The notes below the pieces were generated by a model. That model was not told the origin of the DNA, searched no databases, and saw only the letters and a program-made list of their open reading frames with translations. A program made the translations under genes and the position numbers. Shown piece after piece: positions 15,106 to 21,240 of a stretch of 21,803 bases of DNA. Position 1 is the stretch's first letter, and each line of letters starts with the position of its first letter. Origin of the DNA: a virus; the IMG/VR virus record IMGVR_UViG_3300006990_000193, positions 1-21,803 of that record. One strand, given 5' to 3'.

Positions 15106-15581
15106 GTGAAAAAAAAGAAATTGTAGGGTTCACTGCGGGTAATTTTGATTTAATGCATCCGGGTTACATTTACACATTTGAAGACGCAAGAAAACATTGT
15201 GATAAGTTTATAGTATTTTTACAAAGAGACCCATCATTACATAGAAAATCAAAGTACAAACCAGTTGTACCGCTGTATGAAAGATATAGGACGTTGATGT
15301 CCATTCAATATATTGACGAGGTTTATGTGTATCAAACTGAAGAAGAATTATATGATTTAATTAAATTCTTCGAACCTGATATTAGAATTCTTGGTGAAGA
15401 TTACATTGGTAAATCATTTACTGGCGACGACTTACCACCAAAGGTAATTTACACGAGTAGGGCTCATGGTTGGTCAACAACGAGAATGAAAGATATGATT
15501 GCGATGCAAACCATTAAACAAAACCCTGAAGTTGTTGAAGACGCAAATTATTTTGAACGTAAATTAGGTATGGATGATTGA
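15102..15581 (+). CDS. Nucleotidylyltransferase, glycerol-3-phosphate cytidylyltransferase-like (159 aa)
   Basis: The protein opens with GFTAGNFDLMHPGYIYTFEDA (start of a Rossmann-like HUP fold); the nucleotide-binding HxGH motif is HPGY here (19-22), with the second His replaced. DEVYVY, DIRILGEDY and SRAHGWSTTRM match the rest of the cytidylyltransferase family, including the final STT loop that binds the triphosphate. Relatives transfer CMP, or AMP in other branches, to a phosphorylated sugar or alcohol, feeding surface-polymer or lipid synthesis. Whether HPGY still supports full activity is open. It lies in the cluster of small membrane proteins, which suggests a role at the host envelope. 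The stop overlaps the next frame by 8 nt. Confidence 0.8.
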   Translation: MSEKKEIVGFTAGNFDLMHPGYIYTFEDARKHCDKFIVFLQRDPSLHRKSKYKPVVPLYERYRTLMSIQYIDEVYVYQTEEELYDLIKFFEPDIRILGEDYIGKSFTGDDLPPKVIYTSRAHGWSTTRMKDMIAMQTIKQNPEVVEDANYFERKLGMDD

Positions 15582-15744
15582 TGATATTAAACATATGCCA
15601 AATCAAAAGTGGCACAAAATTATAAGTTTTATTAAATCAGGTGTTAGAATTATTGGTTACGGTTTTATTCCTTTTAACTTGATTACCGCTTGTATTATAC
15701 TTATAGTTAGTGAAGTAATAGGAATCATTGAAGAAATGGTTTAG
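15574..15744 (+). CDS. Small membrane protein (56 aa)
   Basis: The frame begins inside the cytidylyltransferase stop and runs to 15744. After a polar start (MIDDIKHMPNQKWHKIISFI) a single helix of about 20 hydrophobic residues (FNLITACIILIVSEVIGII, about 34-52) follows. The GYGFIPFNL-IGIIEEM pattern feels familiar from other marine phage genomes, but I cannot name a family. Likely inserted in the inner membrane. Confidence 0.65.
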   Translation: MIDDIKHMPNQKWHKIISFIKSGVRIIGYGFIPFNLITACIILIVSEVIGIIEEMV

Positions 15745-15796
15745 AGGTGAAGGAAAGATAGATTTTCTTATTAGATTAAATGAGATGGTGGAGTAG
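15728..15796 (+). CDS. Possible 22-aa micro-ORF with TTG start
   Basis: In the +1 frame, from TTG at 15728 to TAG at 15794, the DNA reads KKWFRGEGKIDFLIRLNEMV and then Glu. It looks protein-like (amphipathic, no low complexity), and would be either a short independent peptide or a frameshifted tail of the membrane protein. There is no ATG, so this is tentative. Confidence 0.25.
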   Translation: MKKWFRGEGKIDFLIRLNEMVE

Positions 15797-15819
15797 TCCG
15801 ATAGCCAAAGTCGGTCCCT

Positions 15820-15848
15820 AAAGGTGGAGAGAAATCTTCACCTTTTTT
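15820..15848 (+). terminator. Rho-independent terminator with GAAA loop
   Basis: A 10-bp stem (15821-15830 with 15835-15844) is capped by GAAA and runs into six T's. It closes the cluster of small genes. A weak hairpin (CCGA/TCGG, 15798-15801 and 15811-15814) lies just before. Confidence 0.9.
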
Positions 15849-15880
15849 AATTAATAATCTACAATTTTACTAATATAACT

Positions 15881-15888
15881 ATATTTAT
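15881..15888 (+). promoter_or_regulatory. Putative phage late promoter motif
   Basis: ATATTTAT followed by AGTAAAATA, 18 nt before the ATG at 15907 and just after a terminator. Strong match to ATATTTATnnTAAAA. Confidence 0.6.
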
Positions 15889-15906
15889 AGTAAAATACCA
15901 ACGGAT

Positions 15907-16206
15907 ATGTCAAACATAATAATAACTGAATCACAATTACGTAAATTAAAGTCAAACATTAAAGAGGGTTCTCATGATGGTTCTTATATGGCAAAACAAC
16001 AATTATTTACAATAGCCACACTAGCATATAAAATGTGGGAACAAATGGAAGAAGGTGAACAACTTGATGATTGGATGGAAAGTAAAATTGCTCAATCAGA
16101 ACAGAGTGTTGTTTCAGTTGTAAAATCTTTCATGTACGATGAGGCTGAGGAAGAGCTAAAAGGTATGGAAAAACTGAATTATGACGAGTTAGTTATCGGA
16201 ACTTAA
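15907..16206 (+). CDS. Conserved marine-myovirus small protein with ITES tag (99 aa)
   Basis: The body (DGSYMAKQQLFTIATLAYKM, then EQLDDWMESKIAQSEQSV) matches a small helical protein I recall as widespread in T4-like cyanophages and other marine myoviruses, where it is unnamed. Before it stands MSNIIITESQLRKLKSNI, a leader whose ITE|S fits the (L/I)xE pattern shared by other late genes here. It has its own late promoter and terminator. Function unknown; a packaged or structural role is inferred. Confidence 0.75.
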   Translation: MSNIIITESQLRKLKSNIKEGSHDGSYMAKQQLFTIATLAYKMWEQMEEGEQLDDWMESKIAQSEQSVVSVVKSFMYDEAEEELKGMEKLNYDELVIGT

Positions 16207-16231
16207 TTTAAATAATATATTGACAAATACT

Positions 16232-16264
16232 AACCTTTCTTCTATTTTAGGAGAAAGGTTTTTT
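16232..16264 (+). terminator. Rho-independent terminator
   Basis: AACCTTTCT (16232-16240) pairs with AGAAAGGTT (16252-16260), extended by three more pairs around ATTTT, with six T's. It ends the 15907 transcript. Confidence 0.9.
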
Positions 16265-16296
16265 AATGCCTTAAAAATACTAAAAAATAATATAAG

Positions 16297-16512
16297 ATGA
16301 TAAAATTAACGTTTAATACAAAAAAACATACTTTGGTTTATAAACCTAATATGGAAAAGACTCATGTTGTTGAATATCCAAATGTAACAACAATTAAAGA
16401 TGATGGGAATAACTATTACGAAGTTAGACAAAAACAAGAACCTGCGGGTCCGAGTGTTCCAATTATTAGAGTACCACAACAATCAACTATTATTGAATAC
16501 TTACACTCATAA
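16297..16512 (+). CDS. Small hypothetical protein (71 aa)
   Basis: A beta-rich short protein (MIKLTFNTKKHTLVYKPN, then THVVEYPNVTTI, YYEVRQK and a Pro-rich end VPIIRVPQQ) suggesting a small sheet domain. No family recognised and no clear promoter. It lies 6 nt before thyA and is probably in the same transcript. Confidence 0.65.
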   Translation: MIKLTFNTKKHTLVYKPNMEKTHVVEYPNVTTIKDDGNNYYEVRQKQEPAGPSVPIIRVPQQSTIIEYLHS

Positions 16513-16517
16513 GTAAA

Positions 16518-17570
16518 ATGAATAGTATTGATAAACAATATAACGAATTACTATCTACTATTTTAGAACATGGTGTGGATAAATCAGATAGGACAGGTAC
16601 AGGTACTAAGTCTATTTTTGGTTACACTATAAGACATAATATGAAAGAAGGGTTTCCTCTTCTTACCACTAAGAAGATGGCAGTCAAAACTATGATGACT
16701 GAGTTAAAATGGTTTCTAAAAGGTGATACTAATATCAAATACTTAGTTGATAATAATTGTCATATATGGAATGGTGATGCATACAAAAAATACTGTGATG
16801 ATTCACCACACCCTTATCCTGTTATAACACAACCAGAGTTCATCAATAAAATAAAAACAGATGAAGATTTTGCAAAGACATGGGGAGAGTTAGGACCAGT
16901 ATATGGTGCTCAATGGAGAGGATGGTTTCAAGAAGGTGAGCAGGTATTTGAAGGTGATACGTTACAAGTTTATAACGAAAAAAGTGTTGACCAAATTAAA
17001 AACTTACTCGAACAACTTAAAAGGAATCCAGACTCAAGAAGGTTAATGGTTAGTGCTTGGAATGTTGGGGAGTTAGATTTAATGACTCTACCTCCATGTC
17101 ATTATGGGTTTCAAGTTTACACTAGATTGTTGACTAACAAAGAAAGATATGATTATTGGTTTAAACATAATTATGAAACAGGTATGGAAAGATATTTTGA
17201 CCCTAAAAATCTTCCTGATTTTGACGACACAAGACATGAACCAACACCAAAGAGAGCGATATCACTAATGTGGAATCAAAGGTCGGTAGATACATTCTTA
17301 GGGTTACCATTTAATATTTCTTCATATGCAACTTTACTTATGTTAATTGCTAAAGAGGTACATATGATACCAGACCAATTAATAGGTAATTTAGGTGATG
17401 TCCATCTATATCAAAATCATTTAAATCAGGCTAAAGAACAGATTAAAAGAGAAGGTTATGATTTACCACATATTAACTTTAAAAGTGTTAATTTATTAGG
17501 TGGTGAATTTAACTATGAATTAATAAATTATAATTATAAACCAACTATTAAAGCTCCATTAAGTAATTAA
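16518..17570 (+). CDS. thyA: Thymidylate synthase ThyA with insertions (350 aa)
   Basis: Makes dTMP from dUMP using methylene-tetrahydrofolate, supplying the phage DNA pool. DRTGTGTKSIFG (24-35), PLLTTKK (47-53), LKWFLKGDTN (63-72), the catalytic LPPCHYGFQVY with C194, LMWNQRSVDTFLGLPFNISSY (about 250-270) and the C-terminal IKAP are all present. At 350 residues it is longer than the usual 264-aa bacterial enzyme. The extra length falls around residues 92-120 and 205-245, where family members have loops, so the fold should hold. The intact catalytic core argues for function. No dihydrofolate reductase is in the window. Confidence 0.97.
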   Translation: MNSIDKQYNELLSTILEHGVDKSDRTGTGTKSIFGYTIRHNMKEGFPLLTTKKMAVKTMMTELKWFLKGDTNIKYLVDNNCHIWNGDAYKKYCDDSPHPYPVITQPEFINKIKTDEDFAKTWGELGPVYGAQWRGWFQEGEQVFEGDTLQVYNEKSVDQIKNLLEQLKRNPDSRRLMVSAWNVGELDLMTLPPCHYGFQVYTRLLTNKERYDYWFKHNYETGMERYFDPKNLPDFDDTRHEPTPKRAISLMWNQRSVDTFLGLPFNISSYATLLMLIAKEVHMIPDQLIGNLGDVHLYQNHLNQAKEQIKREGYDLPHINFKSVNLLGGEFNYELINYNYKPTIKAPLSN

Positions 17571-17573
17571 ACG

Positions 17574-17777
17574 ATGTTAAGTAAACAAATTCTTATTGAT
17601 AATATTGAAAGAGATGATGTGTGGGATAGTGCTAAACACCTTTACGCGTCTACCTTACTTAAAGAATATGATTCTGATTCGGTAAGAAAGTTTTTATTTG
17701 ATAAGTTTAAAGATACTGGTGATTACTATTATTGTTCTATCTTAAAAGAGGATGTTAATGGAGAAAAACGTAATTAA
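17574..17777 (+). CDS. Small hypothetical protein (67 aa)
   Basis: A helical protein (ILIDNIERDDVWDSAKHLYA, then ASTLLKEYDSDSVRKFLFDK) immediately downstream of thyA. The 3' end overlaps the next gene by about 20 nt. No family recognised. Confidence 0.65.
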   Translation: MLSKQILIDNIERDDVWDSAKHLYASTLLKEYDSDSVRKFLFDKFKDTGDYYYCSILKEDVNGEKRN

Positions 17778-18153
17778 CTTCATCCAAAGATACTATACTT
17801 TTGAGATAAACGGTAGTAAAGAAATATATTTAAGAGATGTGTTTGAAGATAATGTTGAAACACATACGGTCGATATAAACTCAAGGGTTAAATTTGTATG
17901 GGGTAGAGCTAAAAATGTTACTGGAGTTGATTTACGTAATAAAGAGTTTACTCATATACAAAAAATAATAAGAGAAGTTTTTAGGTCTAAACAGAGTATA
18001 GACTTTTATCGTTTTATGGTTAATGAAATACATGAACAAGAAGAATGGGGAGGTTTAGTTATACCGTTAAAAGATTTACAACATGAGTTCCCTAATTTAT
18101 ATGGTGATAATGTTAATGATATAATTTTAGAAAACATAAAAAAAGATGAGTAA
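17758..18153 (+). CDS. Hypothetical protein (131 aa)
   Basis: The ATG at 17758 is chosen over 17752 because an AGAGGA stretch sits about 6 nt before it; both are in frame and the difference is two residues. The protein is soluble, mixed alpha/beta, with RYYTFEINGSKEIYLRDVF near the start and GGLVIPLKDLQHEFPNLYGD near the end. Family unknown. Its stop overlaps the next gene by 8 nt. Confidence 0.65.
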   Translation: MEKNVINFIQRYYTFEINGSKEIYLRDVFEDNVETHTVDINSRVKFVWGRAKNVTGVDLRNKEFTHIQKIIREVFRSKQSIDFYRFMVNEIHEQEEWGGLVIPLKDLQHEFPNLYGDNVNDIILENIKKDE

Positions 18154-18736
18154 GGAATATAAAGATTTAAAGTCAGTTATTAGTAAATATAATAAAGTTA
18201 TCGTCACTGGACCTCATGGTGCGGGTAATAAGATAATGACAAAAATAATATCTAAAGATTTTAATTTACCTGAAGTTAGAGGTGAATATGCGTGGGATTT
18301 AAATGGGTACAATGAAGAAGATGGTATAAGAATATTTCATAAAAATCATATGAACGATAAGTATTCATCTTTTGGTCCTTCACAATCGGGACATTTACAT
18401 AGAATAACAGATTACTTACAAGATGTTTTAGTTGTTTTTATGTATAAAGATATGAATAGTATTGAAAGATATTCGGAAAGAAATAAATTTGTTAAAGACC
18501 AAAGTCATAAATATGAATGGGGTGTTTATAAACAAATGGTTATGGAAGATTTCCCTGAAAGTGCTCAGTTTTTGAGAAAAAGTATTGAACAATTAACTTA
18601 TCATATATGGGAAAATCATCAACGAATATTGATACCAAATTGGGTTGAAGTTAATCATAGTTCTTTGGAAGGTCACGAATTATGGATTAGTAAAGAAGAC
18701 CGAAAAGAATTTAAAGAGTGGCAAACTACATTTTAG
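18146..18736 (+). CDS. P-loop-like protein, possible kinase or sulfotransferase relative (196 aa)
   Basis: Residues 17-32 (KVIVTGPHGAGNKIMT) have the strand-loop-helix shape of a nucleotide-binding P-loop, but the loop reads GPHGAGNK and not GxxxxGK[S/T]. The body contains LVVFMYKDMNSIERYSERNK, reminiscent of the strand and helix after a Walker B-like strand, and the C-terminal half is helical. Sulfotransferases and small phage kinases use degenerate versions of this loop. The precise class cannot be called. It sits at the end of the thyA-led run. Confidence 0.6.
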   Translation: MSKEYKDLKSVISKYNKVIVTGPHGAGNKIMTKIISKDFNLPEVRGEYAWDLNGYNEEDGIRIFHKNHMNDKYSSFGPSQSGHLHRITDYLQDVLVVFMYKDMNSIERYSERNKFVKDQSHKYEWGVYKQMVMEDFPESAQFLRKSIEQLTYHIWENHQRILIPNWVEVNHSSLEGHELWISKEDRKEFKEWQTTF

Positions 18737-18738
18737 AT

Positions 18739-18746
18739 ATATTTAT
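18739..18746 (+). promoter_or_regulatory. Putative phage late promoter motif
   Basis: ATATTTAT only 5 nt before the ATG at 18752, giving a near-leaderless start if used. The downstream A-rich part falls within the coding start. Confidence 0.4.
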
Positions 18747-18751
18747 CTGTA

Positions 18752-19657
18752 ATGAAACTACTTAAACTCTTAGAAAATATAGTTCACGAACGATACAGTG
18801 GTGTTGACATAAAAATGTTTGCACTATTTGCAGACATATTTAGTGACTTAATTAAAGGTCTAAAGATGGGTATGTTAGATGAGGTATACCAAGACTTATC
18901 ACAAAAGTATGAAGGAACAAAAAAACAACTACCATTAGAATATTTCTACGATTTTCTTATTAAGAATAAAGATTATTTCTCAAAGGAAGAGGAATCGTTA
19001 CAGGAAAACGAAAAGCAAAAAGATTTATTATTTAAGTATTGGGACGACAAAGGTGTTGAATCTACACCTATTTACCATTACTTAGGTTTGGACAGTTCTA
19101 ATAGAGAGGATAAAGCTAAAATATTAACTTATAAAATTGAATACTTTGGTGGGATTTATAATGTTTATGAGAAAATTAAAAAAGAGTTAAAGGTTGGTGA
19201 ACCATTTAGTTATACTCAAGCGGGTTATGAGATTGAGGGAATTATTAGTGAGGTGACTATGGATATTTATACGGGTCAGACCAATCATATCTTATCTGAC
19301 ACATCGGAATATGCCGCGTATTATGATGTTATGGTTACAATTAATGGTGAAAACTCATCTGTAACTTTAATGAATGATGGTGAAACTTATATGTTAGGTG
19401 ATTTATGGAGTAATAACGATAATGTACCTGAGAGTGTTAAGGGTGTTTTGGATGAAATAGGTTATGAAATTGGTGATGTACTTAGAGATTATGTGGATAG
19501 TATAACACAACCATATGGTTTAGATTCAGATAGTATTGATTACAACATAGTTAATGAAAATAGTTTCAAATCCATTTACGACTCTAAATCGCTGTCTAAC
19601 CATCCTAAATTAGGGCATAGTGCAACTTTTAGCGAAAGTCGAACAAAAAAAGGTTGA
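18752..19657 (+). CDS. Unknown late protein with LLE tag (301 aa)
   Basis: Starts MKLLKLLENIVHERY, with LLE|N (6-9) as a candidate cleavage site in the same position as in the genes at 2116 and 3732. The rest is acidic and soluble; residues about 150-250 (EPFSYTQAGYEIEGIISEVT to SVTLMNDGETYMLGDLW) suggest a beta-rich domain. No family recognised. The late-type motif upstream and the tag argue for a packaged or structural protein. Confidence 0.75.
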   Translation: MKLLKLLENIVHERYSGVDIKMFALFADIFSDLIKGLKMGMLDEVYQDLSQKYEGTKKQLPLEYFYDFLIKNKDYFSKEEESLQENEKQKDLLFKYWDDKGVESTPIYHYLGLDSSNREDKAKILTYKIEYFGGIYNVYEKIKKELKVGEPFSYTQAGYEIEGIISEVTMDIYTGQTNHILSDTSEYAAYYDVMVTINGENSSVTLMNDGETYMLGDLWSNNDNVPESVKGVLDEIGYEIGDVLRDYVDSITQPYGLDSDSIDYNIVNENSFKSIYDSKSLSNHPKLGHSATFSESRTKKG

Positions 19658-19684
19658 TTAATTCCATTATTTATTTTAAGTTTG
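19654..19684 (+). promoter_or_regulatory. Bacteroidota-type promoter
   Basis: TTG (19654-19656), 20 nt, then TAAGTTTG (19677-19684), 18 nt before the ATG at 19703. Confidence 0.6.
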
Positions 19685-19702
19685 TAGAAAATAAATAATC
19701 TT

Positions 19703-20107
19703 ATGCGAATTACTGAAACAATCTTCAACTACCTACAAACATGTGTTTACCCCTTTGAGACCGTAAAGGTCGGTGATGTTACCGCTTTAAACAAATATCC
19801 TGATATGGATGATGTTTTATCGTGGTTACGTAATCAACATATTTATATTACCGCCTTACCTTTTAGAGATGCGAGTGAAGGTCCTGAACTTTCTTATTAT
19901 TACTCAGTTATTGACTTAAATGATTTTGGACAAGAGGAGGATATTCTTTGTGACGAAACTAACTTAGGTGTTTCTGACTTGGATTACGATACGTTTGAAG
20001 GAGCATTAATTTCAGGTGTAGAGAGTTACCTCAGTTACAAATCTAAAGATTTAAAGTGGAAACGTGAGTTAATGTTTGGTGATAAAATTGGTGAAAAATT
20101 AACTTAA
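19703..20107 (+). CDS. Hypothetical protein with ITE start (134 aa)
   Basis: Begins MRITETIFNYL; ITE|T (3-6) is a weaker fit to the (L/I)xE tag as it is so close to the start. It is acidic and soluble with no known family. Its 3' end overlaps the convergent minus-strand gene by 4 nt. A host-type promoter lies upstream, so its timing may differ from the late genes. Confidence 0.7.
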   Translation: MRITETIFNYLQTCVYPFETVKVGDVTALNKYPDMDDVLSWLRNQHIYITALPFRDASEGPELSYYYSVIDLNDFGQEEDILCDETNLGVSDLDYDTFEGALISGVESYLSYKSKDLKWKRELMFGDKIGEKLT

Positions 20108-20775
20108 AACTTTTCAGAGGAGATTAATTCCCTCGCTTGTTCTTCAGTGTTGTAAGCGAATTCCCATATCAAAATACGTCTATGTGGGTCGAACGTGAAT
20201 TTAGCGTAAGAGCCTTCATTAACTTCCCATCCAGGATGTTGGTTTAATAATCTATAACATACTTCTTCCATTTTGTCTGAAGTTTGTATAGTCTTACCAT
20301 TAACGTCATCGTTTGTGTCGTGAATCCACCCACTATCACCACCAGCATCTACATTGACTTCTACTATATCTGAACCTACTTCCTCTAAGTAGTCAAAGAT
20401 AGGTTTGAATTCTTCTGGTTCTTCTTCCTCATCTATTACTTCTTCATTAATGGGTTCGGTATCGTAAACTGTGTAGGTTCCGAATATTTCAACACTTCTA
20501 TATTCAGAGTTAATTTCAACTTCATAAGTGTAGTATTCACTACCTGTCTCTTCGTGCCAAGTATTATCACCAACAGCCTCTTCAACATACTCACTAAGTT
20601 CACGTTCAATAGGAATTAAGAAACTTTTTGGATTACCACTGTTTTGATAACCACAATAATATCCATCTTGATACATTACAAATCCTTCATCAAACTCCAT
20701 AATGGCTTTTTTACACCCTGACTTTAAGAAAGCTGGATTAATTAAATTAAATAGTACTTTGTATTTTTGTTCCAT
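20104..20775 (-). CDS. Acidic hypothetical protein (223 aa)
   Basis: Very acidic around the middle (residues 110-135, with VIDEEEEPEEF) and otherwise mixed alpha/beta. YEVEINSEYRSVEIFGTYTV (84-103) and GWIHDTNDDVNGKTI look like sheets. The last 80 residues include CYRLLNQHPGW and WEFAYNTEEQARELI. No tag, no membrane segment. It follows an ATATTTAT motif at 14 nt and lies after DUF6915-like on the same strand. Unknown function. Confidence 0.7.
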   Translation of the reverse strand: MEQKYKVLFNLINPAFLKSGCKKAIMEFDEGFVMYQDGYYCGYQNSGNPKSFLIPIERELSEYVEEAVGDNTWHEETGSEYYTYEVEINSEYRSVEIFGTYTVYDTEPINEEVIDEEEEPEEFKPIFDYLEEVGSDIVEVNVDAGGDSGWIHDTNDDVNGKTIQTSDKMEEVCYRLLNQHPGWEVNEGSYAKFTFDPHRRILIWEFAYNTEEQARELISSEKF

Positions 20776-20789
20776 GGTAGTTTTTATAT

Positions 20790-20797
20790 ATAAATAT
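20790..20797 (-). promoter_or_regulatory. Putative phage late promoter motif
   Basis: Minus-strand ATATTTAT followed by ATATAAAAAC, 14 nt from the ATG at 20775. Good match to the shared pattern. It overlaps the stop codon of the upstream minus-strand gene. Confidence 0.55.
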
Positions 20798-21150
20798 TAG
20801 TCAGTAAACTTTAATTTCATAGTTTTCATCATCCATAAAGGTTTTTCTTTATTATTTAAAGCGTCTACCCACTCCTTTGCTGATGGAATATAGTTATTAC
20901 AATCTTCTTTAACGTGTTGTTCACCTATGTACCTAACAAAAACTTCTTTACCGTCTGAATTTAAAAATGACTCCCCAAAGGTTTTCTCACATTCAAATAT
21001 ACCTTCAGAATGGTGTCTAAATATTCGATGAAAAGATGTTCCAATCCACGATTTAGTTTCATCAAACCAATTATGGATATGTAAGTAATCTTCAGGTTTC
21101 CCACCAAACTTTTTAGCTGATGATTTAGAGTGTAAAATAGGGTGTGCCAT
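20797..21150 (-). CDS. DUF6915-like protein (117 aa)
   Basis: MAHPILHSKSSAKKFGGKPE, then YLHIHNWFDETKSWIG, HRIFRHHSEGIFECEKTFG and IGEQHVKEDCNNYIPSAKEW closely match, from memory, the small conserved protein family DUF6915 known from phage and some bacterial genomes. The many conserved His residues (H3, H7, the IHNW and RHH pairs and EQH) suggest metal binding. No function is established. Start at 21150. Confidence 0.65.
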   Translation of the reverse strand: MAHPILHSKSSAKKFGGKPEDYLHIHNWFDETKSWIGTSFHRIFRHHSEGIFECEKTFGESFLNSDGKEVFVRYIGEQHVKEDCNNYIPSAKEWVDALNNKEKPLWMMKTMKLKFTD

Positions 21151-21202
21151 ATTTATTAATTTTAGTTACTAATAAGTATAAATAAACAATTAACTATACA
21201 CT

Positions 21203-21227
21203 AAAGTATCTTATTTAATACTTTTTT
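21203..21227 (+). other. Hairpin with T run upstream of the sulfatase
   Basis: AAAGTAT (21203-21209) pairs with ATACTTT (21218-21224) around an 8-nt loop, then T's. It resembles a weak terminator, yet no plus-strand gene precedes it, so it may instead be a leader attenuator or chance. Confidence 0.35.
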
Positions 21228-21240
21228 AAAAAAATACATC

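Noticed and set aside
15745-15819. tRNA-like sequence (GGTGGAGTAGTCC...) before the terminator
   Set aside because: No acceptor stem pairing and no T-loop consensus; only a 4-bp hairpin is visible.
21149-21156. Plus-strand ATATTTAT as a late promoter for the sulfatase
   Set aside because: It overlaps the start codon of the minus-strand gene at 21150, is about 85 nt from the sulfatase ATG and lacks the A-rich extension.
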